Positions 45,268 through 53,929 of a stretch of DNA of 64,000 nt are shown one piece after another; positions within the stretch are counted from its first letter, which is position 1; each line of letters begins with the position of its first letter. Below the pieces are notes generated by a model. That model was not told the DNA's origin and did not search any database. It saw nothing but the letters and a program-made list of their open reading frames with translations. The stretch spans positions 1 through 64,000 of the forward strand of contig JADKEA010000001.1 in NCBI GenBank assembly GCA_016718275.1. Reading direction: 5' to 3'. The translations under genes were made by a program, and so were the position numbers. This stretch comes from Candidatus Villigracilis affinis (lineage in GTDB: Bacteria > Chloroflexota > Anaerolineae > Anaerolineales > Villigracilaceae).

Positions 45268-46218
45268 TCAGCCCTTGTATTCGAGTCCCAGCCCTGTCAC
45301 CAGATTCTTGATCGTGTTCCAATGGATCCGTTCCCAAGCCGTGGGGCTTGAATTGGAATTGTGCGGCGCAAGCATGACGTTATCCATCTTCAAGAGCGGA
45401 CTATCCTTGGGCAGTGGCTCATATTCGAAGACATCCAGCGCCGCGCCTCCAACCTGACCTGAACGGAGTGCGGCGACAAGGGCAGGCTCCTCCACGATGG
45501 GTCCACGGGCGGTGTTGATGAGAACGGCGGTGTTCTTCATCATCAATAGCGTTTTTGCATTGATGAGGTGATGGGATGTGGAATTGAGGTCGCAGTTGAC
45601 AGAGACGAAATCAGATTCAGAGAGCAGAGATTGGAGATTAGTCATTTGTATGCCCGATTCAGATACGAAGACATGGTCAATGTCCACGATGTCGGTGCCG
45701 AGGACTTTCATACCGAAGGCTTTGGCGCGGCGTGTGACCGCCTTGCCGATGTTACCGATACCGATAATGCCCAGCGTGAGTTCGCTTAATGCCTTGCCTG
45801 GAATCTTTTCCCATTTTCCGCTCTTCATTTCCCTGTCCATCCACGGGCCTCTGCGGGCGAAGGCCAGCATGTATCCCAGAACCGTATCGGCCACGGGGGT
45901 GGTGAAGGCATTCGGCGTTCGGGAGAGAATGACATTGAAACGGGAGCAGGCTTCGGCGTCGATGGAATCGACTCCCGTCCCCCATTTGGAGATTACTTTC
46001 AAACGCGGGGAACAGGCTTCGATGACGCGCGCTGTATAACGGTCATCGCCACAAACGGCGCCATCGAACTGGCCCGCGTATTTGAGCAGGTCGGCCTCTT
46101 CCATTCTTTCTTCCACATCGGGGACGATCAGGTCAAGATCATATTTCTCGAACTCGGGTCGGAAGCGTTCGAGAAACGGAAGCATATAAGGGGCGGTGAG
46201 AAGGACTGTTTTTTTCAT
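45268..46218 (-). CDS. D-2-hydroxyacid dehydrogenase (phosphoglycerate dehydrogenase-like)
   Basis: The 316-residue NAD-dependent enzyme has TPNAFTTPVADTVLGYMLAFAR, the cofactor loop LGIIGIGNIGKAVTRRAKAFGM (about residues 149-170), the catalytic Arg in NTARGPIVEE, the Glu in FEYEPLP and the His in LAPHNSNSS. Compared with SerA it lacks an ACT domain, so it is not feedback-regulated serine synthesis. In this cluster it may make a 2-oxo or 2-hydroxy acid used in sugar modification. It follows the sulfatase-fold gene by three bases. Confidence 0.88.
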   Translation of the reverse strand: MKKTVLLTAPYMLPFLERFRPEFEKYDLDLIVPDVEERMEEADLLKYAGQFDGAVCGDDRYTARVIEACSPRLKVISKWGTGVDSIDAEACSRFNVILSRTPNAFTTPVADTVLGYMLAFARRGPWMDREMKSGKWEKIPGKALSELTLGIIGIGNIGKAVTRRAKAFGMKVLGTDIVDIDHVFVSESGIQMTNLQSLLSESDFVSVNCDLNSTSHHLINAKTLLMMKNTAVLINTARGPIVEEPALVAALRSGQVGGAALDVFEYEPLPKDSPLLKMDNVMLAPHNSNSSPTAWERIHWNTIKNLVTGLGLEYKG

Positions 46219-46221
46219 TCA

Positions 46222-47751
46222 TCAATTTCCATTTGCACATGGGTTTTTGATTTCGCTGAACTCGTACAACTTGGGCACAGGCGAAAAATAACTGACATCT
46301 TCGAGAATATCATATTTCCCGCCGAAGTAGGCATTGAAGACCACGCGGAAAATATTGACGGGGGTAATGGTGGGGTAGAGCACATCTTCATGGCCAGGCA
46401 TGAGGATGGCGGTGAAATTGCGCATGCGCTTGTCTTTGGGCTGCAGCCACGGGCCATGATCGCTTTGAATGATGATGATCGGCGGCGTATCAGAATTCGC
46501 AAGGATGGTATCCACGGCTTCGATCATATTCTTGTTGAGATATTGCAATTGATTCACATATCCCTTTTGGTACATGTCAGCGGGATACATGCGCTGATCG
46601 TTCCAAAAATCGGGCGGATAAGTGGGGTTGCCCTCGGGATCGAACACGAACGGCGGATGCGGCGAGATCAAATGCATGTACGCGAAGGTGGGTTGCGGCA
46701 TGGCTGAAATCTCGTCCATGCTTTCGAAGGTATAGGTAAAACGATCGCGGAAACTTACGCCCATCAGGTAATCAGGATCCACCCAGCCGAGGTCCTGCGC
46801 ATATCGCGCAAGAGTGGTTCGCAGGAACAGGCCTTCGAATTCATTCATCCCCGAAGAAGCAGGCGGCGGACTCATGAAATGGTCTACATCGGTGATCTCC
46901 AGCCAGGCAAAGCCTGAGGCAAAGTTGACCGTTTCATACCCCAGCGTTTCAAAATTGTAGCGGACCGCGTTGTGCTTAAGCGAATCCCACAAAACGCGGC
47001 GCGCTGTGCTTTCAGGGACGAAGGCGTCGTCCAGTCCCTGCAAATATGCCATGTTGAGCGAGGAACCCAGCGAAATCTCGGTGCGGACGTAATTGCTCTG
47101 GCTGCACGAGGCGATGTAAAATCCGCGCTCCTGCAATTGGCTTTCGAAGGCGCTGTTATCGAAGCCATAAGCCGTGTATAGCAGGTCAGAGCGGCCATAG
47201 GAATCGAGCAGAAAGAAATACACATCAGGCGGATTCTCGGGCAGGGTCAGGTCTTCCTGAATGGGAGCCTTCTCCAACGCCACACGATGCACATTGCCCA
47301 TGCCATTTGAAAAATCAATTTGTGCCGCAGCCATGATGACCAAAGCGAGGGCAACCGTATTCAAATTTGCCGCCGCAGAAACGAAGGTCCACTTTGGGCG
47401 GGTGGCCCACAAGACGGCAAGGACAAAAAGAATCACCCAAACCACCGCCAGCCATTTGGCATAATCGGCATCGGGCCATTTCTCGTCAACAGCGATGTAG
47501 GCATGGCCATAGGTGAAGAACAAGGTCAGCAGCAGGGTGGTCAAAAACGCGGCGCGATGCACTTGTTTGAAGAAAAGCCAGACGATGAAGAACAACAAAG
47601 CGCCGAACGCTACAGAAACCAACAGCGGACGAATCCCTGTGTTCGATTGCACCTGCCCCGCATTCGACGAAAGCAAAGCCAGCACAGGATACGCGCTGAT
47701 GACAATGGGATACCATGGCGCGTTGAAAAAACTGCTAAAAAACTTTTTCAT
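46222..47751 (-). CDS. membrane-anchored sulfatase/phosphoethanolamine-transferase-fold protein
   Basis: The 509-residue protein has five membrane segments in the first 160 residues, then a soluble alkaline-phosphatase-superfamily domain (about 185-490) outside the membrane. PDVYFFLLDSYGRSDLL provides the first metal Asp, HLISPHPPFVFDPEG follows, and IIIIQSDHGPW is the metal-binding SDHG motif. The usual nucleophile Thr or Cys at the start of the first helix is not obvious (YGRSD), so Ser may serve. LTA-synthase-like enzymes with this plan attach phosphoglycerol or phosphoethanolamine, or cleave sulfates. Substrate unknown. Confidence 0.8.
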   Translation of the reverse strand: MKKFFSSFFNAPWYPIVISAYPVLALLSSNAGQVQSNTGIRPLLVSVAFGALLFFIVWLFFKQVHRAAFLTTLLLTLFFTYGHAYIAVDEKWPDADYAKWLAVVWVILFVLAVLWATRPKWTFVSAAANLNTVALALVIMAAAQIDFSNGMGNVHRVALEKAPIQEDLTLPENPPDVYFFLLDSYGRSDLLYTAYGFDNSAFESQLQERGFYIASCSQSNYVRTEISLGSSLNMAYLQGLDDAFVPESTARRVLWDSLKHNAVRYNFETLGYETVNFASGFAWLEITDVDHFMSPPPASSGMNEFEGLFLRTTLARYAQDLGWVDPDYLMGVSFRDRFTYTFESMDEISAMPQPTFAYMHLISPHPPFVFDPEGNPTYPPDFWNDQRMYPADMYQKGYVNQLQYLNKNMIEAVDTILANSDTPPIIIIQSDHGPWLQPKDKRMRNFTAILMPGHEDVLYPTITPVNIFRVVFNAYFGGKYDILEDVSYFSPVPKLYEFSEIKNPCANGN

Positions 47752-47805
47752 TAATAAAGTGACCTCAATCTTGAATTGATGAATAACACAAACCTAAAAA
47801 ACTTT

Positions 47806-47900
47806 ACCACGGAGGCACAGAGACACGGAGTTTCGAAAAGGTTTTTTCTCTGTGTCTCACCCGCACTTGCGCGAAGTGCAAGTGCGGCGCCGCCGTGGTT
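47806..47900. repeat. palindromic CACGGAG/CACAGAG element with nested hairpin
   Basis: The arm 47806-47830 (ACCACGGAGGCACAGAGACACGGAG pattern) pairs loosely with TTTCTCTGTGTCTC near 47845-47858 and with CCGTGGTT at 47893-47900. A separate perfect 9-bp hairpin (47861-47869 with 47879-47887) is nested between the last two parts. It lies in the gap between two genes. Confidence 0.75.
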
Positions 47901-47918
47901 CAAGGCATTTTCAAAATT

Positions 47919-49931
47919 TTACTTGCAAATATTATGTTCGATCACAGATTTCACTTCGGCATTCAGCGTTTCTTTTTCCATGAAATCCGTCATGATATTG
48001 CAGACCTGAAGGCGCAGGAATTTATCCACCGTAACCAACCTGGCCGTGCTGCGCACCTGCTCCACATCACCAAGCACTGCCGAAGCTTGCAGGAAAGGCA
48101 TCCACTCCAGCGCATCTTCGGGGTAATGACCCGCATCCAACGCCTCTTTCAACAAAACAGGAATCTGCTCCCAATCGCCGCGCTGACGGGCCAGATCGGC
48201 CTTCTGATAAAAATAGCACCAGCCATGCTCAGGTTCGCCGCCAAACACAACCGCAGGCGGGGTTGGAAATTCGCCTTCCGTTTTTACATTTTCCAGCCGT
48301 GAGAACGGCGCGATCAATAACAACCGATGCTGGTCAAGCGGCGACAACTCAGGCACATCGCCGTTGATGATGCGCACACAGCCGTTCGACCGCGACTGAA
48401 TCATCACCAGCACATTCCCAAAATCGCGCTCCAGATAATTTCCACGGCGCAGCGGAGTTTCCACACCGCCATTTGTCGCGATCTCCAGCACCACATCATC
48501 GGTCAGCACGGCAGCGGGCAATTTTATCTCAACTGGATTCGCGCTTTGCTTTTCAGGATAATAGATCAAATTCGCAGGCCCCCAAATAAAATAATCCTCA
48601 CTCAGCGGGCTGCCCGGGTACGAAGCGATCAACGTCACCCCAGGCTCAAACTGCGGCACGCGCCACGCAACCTGCCACCAAAAATCGCGAGTCGCCTGCG
48701 CCTCATCCACCGCGCGGATCGCATTGCCATAATGAGTCAGCACCGCGATTGCCACAAAGAACGAAAGCACCGCAATCCGCGCCGAGATCTTCTCGATGAC
48801 CGTCACCAAAAGCAGTGCCGCACCCACCGAAGCAATCAACGTATAACGCGAATAATCTGGAAGCGTGACATGCCGATTGACCAGAATCACAGGCAGGAGT
48901 CCGCCCACGATGCTGATCAGACTCAACAACAGCGCCTCGCGACTCAAACTCGGGCCTGCTTCGGCTTCCGATCTGCTTTTATCCACCCGATTCATCCCCA
49001 ACACCGTCAGCGCAACCGCAAATCCCGCCCACCCAAACGCAGACATGACATCACGCAGCCGCATCGGAAACGCCAGCACATACACAGGCAATCCCCACGC
49101 CACCAGCGTCACACTGACCATATCCTGCACGAGATAATTCAACCACCACAACAACGTCAGCGGAGATGAGGTCAGTTGTGAAATCTGCAAACCAATATCC
49201 GTTGCCTTGCGATCCGATTCAAAGAAAAACAACCGCCAGACCAAAAATCCGCCAGCCACCAGCAAAAACGGAAGACTGGCAATGAACAAATTCCCCGTCT
49301 TCTGCAAACGGGATGCGCCCTGCGTCCGCCACATCAAAATGAAAATACAACCGAAGCGAAAGGCTTCCATACCGATGAAATATTCCATCTGACTCAAATA
49401 GCCCCAGCCCGCCAAAATGGACCCAGCCATAAAAAGGAAACGCGGTGTGCGTTCAACGGTCAACAGCGATTTAATCGTCAGTGCAACCGAAAGAGTTGCG
49501 AGGAATAATCCAAGAATATGCGATTGATAATCAATGGCATTGGTCTGTGAAAGAAAACCTGGATACACCGTAAACAAAAGCGCGGCGGCCAACGTGGCAA
49601 ATCGCTTCCACGGCCAGAGCATTCTGAAAGTCCAATATAAACATACGCCGCCAAGAAAGCGGAATAGAAAAGCGCTTAGGTGGTAATAAAAAGGTTCGAA
49701 TCCGAAAAGCGAAAACAGCGGAATCATCGCCAGCGCCCGCCCGGGGCGGTCACCACTGAAAATGACATGGAAGAAACTGGGATCTTTCACCCACATGTCG
49801 TACATCAGATACCAGTCATCGTTGAGGTAGCCGAATTTACTCGCCAGCGGCAGATAGGCAATGGCAGAGACGGCAAAAATGATCAGCGCGCCCAGCCAGA
49901 AGGAATTGGATTTTTCGTTTTTGGTTTGCAT
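47919..49931 (-). CDS. large membrane protein of the glycan cluster (GT-C-like)
   Basis: The 670-residue protein has about twelve membrane segments, with the first loop GYLNDDWYLMYDMWVKDPSFF containing a DD pair in the place where GT-C enzymes bind the lipid-phosphate donor. The C-terminal 230 residues are soluble (SYPGSPLSEDYFIWGPAN, then a helical end with ALEWMPFLQASAVLGD), unusual in length. The ATG at 49931 has only a weak ribosome-binding site; the frame extends 23 codons further, through an inverted repeat. It may be a glycosyltransferase of GT-C type, but the family is not certain. Confidence 0.72.
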   Translation of the reverse strand: MQTKNEKSNSFWLGALIIFAVSAIAYLPLASKFGYLNDDWYLMYDMWVKDPSFFHVIFSGDRPGRALAMIPLFSLFGFEPFYYHLSAFLFRFLGGVCLYWTFRMLWPWKRFATLAAALLFTVYPGFLSQTNAIDYQSHILGLFLATLSVALTIKSLLTVERTPRFLFMAGSILAGWGYLSQMEYFIGMEAFRFGCIFILMWRTQGASRLQKTGNLFIASLPFLLVAGGFLVWRLFFFESDRKATDIGLQISQLTSSPLTLLWWLNYLVQDMVSVTLVAWGLPVYVLAFPMRLRDVMSAFGWAGFAVALTVLGMNRVDKSRSEAEAGPSLSREALLLSLISIVGGLLPVILVNRHVTLPDYSRYTLIASVGAALLLVTVIEKISARIAVLSFFVAIAVLTHYGNAIRAVDEAQATRDFWWQVAWRVPQFEPGVTLIASYPGSPLSEDYFIWGPANLIYYPEKQSANPVEIKLPAAVLTDDVVLEIATNGGVETPLRRGNYLERDFGNVLVMIQSRSNGCVRIINGDVPELSPLDQHRLLLIAPFSRLENVKTEGEFPTPPAVVFGGEPEHGWCYFYQKADLARQRGDWEQIPVLLKEALDAGHYPEDALEWMPFLQASAVLGDVEQVRSTARLVTVDKFLRLQVCNIMTDFMEKETLNAEVKSVIEHNICK

Positions 49932-49949
49932 GATAATCTCACAAGAAGG

Positions 49950-50034
49950 GTGCGTCGCACCAGACGGGTGGATTTTGCCTGTTAACAAGCAGAATCTCAA
50001 GGTAGATTCTCTACCTATGTCTGGTGCGACGCAC
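49950..50034. repeat. inverted repeat with 16-bp perfect arms
   Basis: GTGCGTCGCACCAGAC (49950-49965) and its exact complement (50019-50034) enclose 53 bases, within which AGAATCT and AGATTCT form an inner pair. The element fills the gap between two genes of the same strand. It could be a small REP-like or MITE-like insertion or a strong intercistronic structure. Confidence 0.7.
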
Positions 50035-50045
50035 TCCGTGCCGCG

Positions 50046-50708
50046 CTACAGTCTCTTTCTCATTAAAAAGTCGGTAATCTCGAAATCGAGTTCTTCATCT
50101 ATATCCCAGGCTTCATCGGCATCGATCTCGAACATCAGCGGGGTATCGCCGATGCGATGGCGTTTGCGCTCCAAATTCTCGCGGGTGAAAATATACAGGC
50201 AGGAATTTTCTTCATACACGGGCGGCAGATCCTGAGTCTGGATCAACTCCAGCGGGTTGTGGTTGATGGCGCGCCCATCCTGAAAATACAAACGTGTTTG
50301 CAGACGGGTCACAGAAAACAGCGAATCATTTTTGGGGTAATTGGTAAACAGGGATTGAATTGCCTGCGAAACCGTTTCAGGTTTCAACAGCGGATTGGTG
50401 GAATGCGTCTGCAAATAAAAATCGGCCTGCACCTGTGCCGTATCATGCAGCAAAATATCGTTCATCGGCACATCGTCGGCGCGAAGATGCTCGGGGCGTT
50501 GGATCAGCTTCACGGTTGGAAAGAGGCGGCGCACTCCGTCCATCACAGGCTCGGAGTCAGTATCCACCATCACCGTTTCAATTTCGGGCACGGCGAGCAA
50601 GGTCTCAATGATATGCTGAAAAAGAGGTTTGCCCGCGAGCGGGCGATAATTTTTGCCAGGCACGCGCTGGCTGTGGTGTCGCATGGGGACAAGGGCGGCT
50701 AGTTTCAT
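50046..50708 (-). CDS. acylneuraminate/CMP-sugar cytidylyltransferase
   Basis: The 220-residue nucleotidyltransferase begins LAALVPMRHHSQRVPGKNYRPLAGKPL, the CTP-binding start of the NeuA/PseF/KdsB group, with FYLQTHSTNPLLKPETV and FEIDADEAWDIDEELDFE. The last segment is the acidic metal site of CMP-sialic-acid-type synthetases. It would activate a nonulosonic acid (sialic, legionaminic, pseudaminic) or related sugar as the CMP form. The start at 50708 is preceded by AGGGGG. No nonulosonic acid synthase is in view. Confidence 0.85.
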   Translation of the reverse strand: MKLAALVPMRHHSQRVPGKNYRPLAGKPLFQHIIETLLAVPEIETVMVDTDSEPVMDGVRRLFPTVKLIQRPEHLRADDVPMNDILLHDTAQVQADFYLQTHSTNPLLKPETVSQAIQSLFTNYPKNDSLFSVTRLQTRLYFQDGRAINHNPLELIQTQDLPPVYEENSCLYIFTRENLERKRHRIGDTPLMFEIDADEAWDIDEELDFEITDFLMRKRL

Positions 50709-50743
50709 GCCCCCTATTTTATCCCCATAATGGGCACTACGTC

Positions 50744-51586
50744 TTACAACATCAGCGACATCTGCCACTGCGAAATTTCTTCGCGCTGCATGCCAACCTG
50801 CTCGAAGACACCGCAAATTTCCTCTGGATAAAGCGCGGAGACATGCCATGTTTTTTTCGGGAAGCGCGCGAATAACGCCCGCATGATGACTCCGCTGAGG
50901 CCTGCTCCCCGTGAACGGGATTTGACCAGCATCGATGAAATGACGATATGCTCCGCATCGGGATTGCTGATGAGACAATAGGCATCGTTCAAGCGGAAGG
51001 CGCGGGCGGGCGGCGTGTGCTGCATAATGGATGCGCCCGAAAGCTGCCACGGCAGATCTGACAATCCGTGATACGCGACGAGGCGCGCCAATTCGCGGAT
51101 ATCTATTTCCACCAATTCATCATCTTCACTCTCGCCATCTTCGGCAGGCTGTGGATTTTCAAGTTTATACCCAAGCAGCCTGCGAATAATTTTGAAGCCA
51201 ACTTTTTGATATAACTTCACACCCGCCGTATTTTGCTCGATGACTTCGAGCACCATTTCTTTATCGCCGCGAAGACGCGCTTCTTCGATGAGATTCTGCA
51301 TCGCCCAAGTGCCTGCGCCGCTGTTCCTCGCATCTGTCACGATCCCCATCGCCGCGAGTCGACTCGTCCAGCCGCGGCGGGCGATCAATGCCACACCGAT
51401 CGGTTCGTCATCTTTGATAAGCACGCGGCTTTCGGTGAGATCAATGCCATCGCGGCGCATCATGGTCAACAGCACAGGCGTGGTGATGTTGATGGGAACA
51501 AAATATCCCTCGAAGCCGCGCGTGAGCAGATCGGCGAGTTGGGAGATGGGGAAATCGGAGGCAGGTTTGAATTCAAATAATGACAT
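50744..51586 (-). CDS. tandem GNAT acetyltransferase
   Basis: The 280-residue protein has two GNAT-type domains in tandem. The first (about residues 1-150) is complete, with VTDARNSGAGTWAMQNLIEEAR (acetyl-CoA loop) and YQKVGFKIIRRL. The second (about 165-280) has VKSRSRGAGLSGVIMRALF, FEQVGMQREEISQWQM. Such double GNAT proteins acetylate amines or are regulatory. It precedes another GNAT gene with nine bases between them, so they are probably co-transcribed. Confidence 0.85.
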   Translation of the reverse strand: MSLFEFKPASDFPISQLADLLTRGFEGYFVPINITTPVLLTMMRRDGIDLTESRVLIKDDEPIGVALIARRGWTSRLAAMGIVTDARNSGAGTWAMQNLIEEARLRGDKEMVLEVIEQNTAGVKLYQKVGFKIIRRLLGYKLENPQPAEDGESEDDELVEIDIRELARLVAYHGLSDLPWQLSGASIMQHTPPARAFRLNDAYCLISNPDAEHIVISSMLVKSRSRGAGLSGVIMRALFARFPKKTWHVSALYPEEICGVFEQVGMQREEISQWQMSLML

Positions 51587-51595
51587 GATGAAAAT

Positions 51596-52057
51596 TTACA
51601 ACTTCTTACTCATATTTACGCTTGTGACTTTATAGTCAATGGTTTCATATAACTTCCGCGCCACGTGATTGGAGCCAAACACATGCAGTTCCAGTGAATT
51701 CAATTCCATTTCGCGTGCTTTTTCTTCGAGGAGCAGCATCAGACTCTTGCCATAGCCTTTTCCGCGAAATCTCTCGTCAATAAACACATCATAAATAAAT
51801 CCGCTTTTCGAACGATGATCTCTGATCTTCATCCAGATCATCCCAACCGCTTCCTCACCATCATATAAAGTGTAAAGAAAATTATCTGCGCTATTTAATC
51901 CCTGCGGCAACAGTTTTTCGAATTCCTTGCGGGATTTTTCAAGGGATTCAGACTCGATCCAGTTTCCCGCGCGGACATGCTCCGCTGCGTATTCAGGGAT
52001 CGAGCGTTCAAGGAATGCCTCAAATTCAGGCTGGGTCATGGGAATTAGTTTGGTCAT
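51596..52057 (-). CDS. GNAT acetyltransferase
   Basis: The 153-residue single GNAT domain has FIYDVFIDERFRGKGYGKSLMLLLEEKA (acetyl-CoA loop) and NHVARKLYETIDYKVTSVNMSKKL. An ATG at 52057 is chosen. A TATAAT box lies only six or seven bases before it, so a conventional ribosome-binding site has no room and the message may be leaderless. The open frame upstream runs through the terminator of the hydrolase gene and is not used. Substrate unknown. Confidence 0.85.
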   Translation of the reverse strand: MTKLIPMTQPEFEAFLERSIPEYAAEHVRAGNWIESESLEKSRKEFEKLLPQGLNSADNFLYTLYDGEEAVGMIWMKIRDHRSKSGFIYDVFIDERFRGKGYGKSLMLLLEEKAREMELNSLELHVFGSNHVARKLYETIDYKVTSVNMSKKL

Positions 52058-52062
52058 GCGGT

Positions 52063-52109
52063 GATTATACCGAAAAAGCTGACAGCCACCTTCGAGGTGG
52101 CTGTCAGCT
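52063..52109 (-). terminator. terminator of the hydrolase gene with a following -10 box
   Basis: On the minus strand a 14-bp perfect stem (arms 52077-52090 and 52096-52109) runs into CTTTTTCGG. Immediately after it comes TATAAT, the apparent promoter of the next GNAT gene. Terminator and promoter are packed into about 45 bases. Confidence 0.85.
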
Positions 52110-52118
52110 AAAAGTTTG

Positions 52119-52889
52119 CTACTCGATCTTTCCAAACCATTCAAGGCAGTAATCTGCCACTTCCTCCCAGCCGCGTGAGCCGATCAGAAAATGGTCACGC
52201 CCGGCGAATTCCTTGAAATCCGTCACGGCAGGGCCTTTATACTTCCTGTAATTGGACCTGTTCAATGCGGCAGGGATGATATGGTCTTTCTCGCCCGCCG
52301 TGATCAACAGCGGACGGCGCAGGCGGCCAAAGTCAATTGTTCCCGCGGCCCCAAGGGACGAGGTCGGTACACCGCGCGATTCAGGGACGACGTACCGGTC
52401 ATAGGCGGCGCGCTGTTCATCCAGCGGAAGCGTATTGACAAAGGCATATTGGAAATGCTCAAAACCCATCCGCACAGGCTGGCTGAGCAGAAATGGATTG
52501 ATGGCGGGGAAGTTTGCCTTCAAGAATGAAAATTCAGTGGTAAACACGCCCGCTGGCGGCGCAGGGTCAATGGCAATGCCTGCCACGGCCAGATCGCGTT
52601 GAAGCAGTAACTGCACGACCAACCCACCCATCGAGTGGCCGATGATGGCGGGTTTTTCATCCAAACTTTTGACGAAGGCTTCCATGTGGTCAACAATATG
52701 TTGGAGTTTTAGTTTCGCAAGCGTCGAATCAGGATGCGCCTTGCGGAGTTCCTCCACAGATTTGTCACGCCCGGGCCAGGCAGGCGCAAAAACGCGATAG
52801 CCTTTGGCCTCGTAATAGGGAATCCACTTCTCCCAACATAGGGAGGTCATAAACATGCCGTGAATGAGGACGATGGTCTTGGATTTCAT
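52119..52889 (-). CDS. alpha/beta hydrolase
   Basis: The 256-residue hydrolase has the oxyanion segment LIHGMFMTSLCWEKW (about residues 8-22), the nucleophile elbow GHSMGG (about 103), Asp in TAGEKDHIIP and the catalytic His in FAGRDHFLIG. A cap region of about 70 residues lies between. It has no signal peptide and is probably an esterase or carboxylic hydrolase acting in the cytoplasm. It ends in a strong terminator. The gene is intact. Confidence 0.9.
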   Translation of the reverse strand: MKSKTIVLIHGMFMTSLCWEKWIPYYEAKGYRVFAPAWPGRDKSVEELRKAHPDSTLAKLKLQHIVDHMEAFVKSLDEKPAIIGHSMGGLVVQLLLQRDLAVAGIAIDPAPPAGVFTTEFSFLKANFPAINPFLLSQPVRMGFEHFQYAFVNTLPLDEQRAAYDRYVVPESRGVPTSSLGAAGTIDFGRLRRPLLITAGEKDHIIPAALNRSNYRKYKGPAVTDFKEFAGRDHFLIGSRGWEEVADYCLEWFGKIE

Positions 52890-52922
52890 AGGGTTCCCTT
52901 TATTGGCTATTTATAAAATTTC

Positions 52923-53684
52923 TCACTTCTTGGTTGTCACAGATGGAAAATTGAGAACTTCAGGTGAGGTTGATAAAATAATTGTGTTACCCGATTTACT
53001 TTCTAAAGCCTGCAAAATTCTAAGTTGCAGCAAAGCAGGGTTATTTTCCAGTAATTTAGCGGTATTTGCAAGATTTCGCAACGAAGCGCTTTCGCCACGA
53101 GCGCGTTCCAAAGCCGCCAAACCCTCATTGCGTGCATTTACAATTTGGGCAAAGATATTTTTGAGATCACCGGGAAGCATAATATCTTTAATATCAGCCG
53201 ACAATAAAGCCAGACCTAATTCCGCCGCTTTCTCTTTGCTCTTTTCTAAAAGAGTGACTCCGATCTGTTTGCGTTTCGCAAGCAATTCGTCAATCGGGGT
53301 TGACCCAAACAAATCACGCAACTCCAACTGCAAAATCAAATAAAGGGATTCGGTGTAATTGAAAGCGCTGTTTAATGCTTTAAATGGATCATCAACTCTA
53401 AAATTGACAGCAACGCTCACCTTAACACCGATGTTATCTGAACTTAGAACATCCTGACCAGGGATCGTGATGAAGCGCGCGCGAATATCAACTTTTTGCA
53501 CTTTCTCCAAATATGTATATATCCAGTAACTGCCAGGTTGAAGAACCCGATGGAACTTTCCCTGTTTATATACTACGCCTCGCTCGTTCTCAAAAATAAC
53601 AACCCATCTTAGAGAAAATCGCCATACGAGTCCTAAAAATATAAGGACAAGGCTTAGAATAAACAAACCAATTAACGCGTCCAT
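52923..53684 (-). CDS. SPFH/Band 7 (slipin-type) protein
   Basis: The 253-residue protein has one N-terminal membrane segment (LIGLFILSLVLIFLGLVW), then the SPFH domain with VVIFENERGVVYKQGKFHRVLQPGSYW, VDIRARFITIPGQDVLSSDNIGVKVSVAVNFRVDD and ELRDLFG. A coiled segment (KEKAAELGLALLSADIKDIMLPGDLK, then ARNEGLAALERARGESASL) follows. Such proteins form membrane-attached rings or cages that organise membrane domains. No NfeD-type partner is seen. A structured leader of about 200 bases precedes it. Confidence 0.87.
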   Translation of the reverse strand: MDALIGLFILSLVLIFLGLVWRFSLRWVVIFENERGVVYKQGKFHRVLQPGSYWIYTYLEKVQKVDIRARFITIPGQDVLSSDNIGVKVSVAVNFRVDDPFKALNSAFNYTESLYLILQLELRDLFGSTPIDELLAKRKQIGVTLLEKSKEKAAELGLALLSADIKDIMLPGDLKNIFAQIVNARNEGLAALERARGESASLRNLANTAKLLENNPALLQLRILQALESKSGNTIILSTSPEVLNFPSVTTKK

Positions 53685-53708
53685 GGTTATTCCTTTTATA
53701 CAAGTTGA

Positions 53709-53905
53709 CCTGCCTCAAAGAACTGCCAGGTTTTCAGCGGAGGTTTTAACCTACATGGCTAATCGTCTGTTGCCAAAAGGCACAACTCTTTGAGACAGGC
53801 GCAGTGGGGATTTGAACCCCGGGATTGCTCCCGTACCTAGGCGGCGGTGAAACGTAGAACCAGAATGGAGATGCCAACCTGACTACTTGCTTCCGCTGTT
53901 TTATT
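53709..53905 (-). ncRNA. structured leader with a tRNA T-arm-like segment
   Basis: On the minus strand, behind a TAGAAT box (53903-53908), the sequence contains a D-loop-like GTAGTCAGGTTGGCA, a CGGGA-GCAA-TCCCG hairpin and a T-arm-like GGGGTTCAAATCCCC. A 13-bp long-range stem (53787-53799 with 53709-53721) then encloses two small hairpins. The acceptor ends do not pair (only about four of seven), and no anticodon arm is convincing, so it is not a normal tRNA. It ends just before the SPFH gene. Confidence 0.4.
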
Positions 53906-53929
53906 CTAACATGGGGGAAAGCAAAGATA

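Noticed and set aside
5948..50034. Insertion sequences behind the dispersed palindromes
   Set aside because: No transposase fragment is present near any copy; the elements are too small to be autonomous.
50709..51050. N-terminal extension of the CMP-sugar synthetase to 51050
   Set aside because: The extension overlaps the acetyltransferase gene in another frame, is not protein-like, and the family start (MKLAALVPM) at 50708 has a ribosome-binding site.
53800..53905. A normal tRNA gene on the minus strand
   Set aside because: The T-arm-like part is good, but the 5' and 3' ends pair at only about four of seven positions, and no five-base anticodon stem with a seven-base loop can be drawn. Listed instead as a structured leader.
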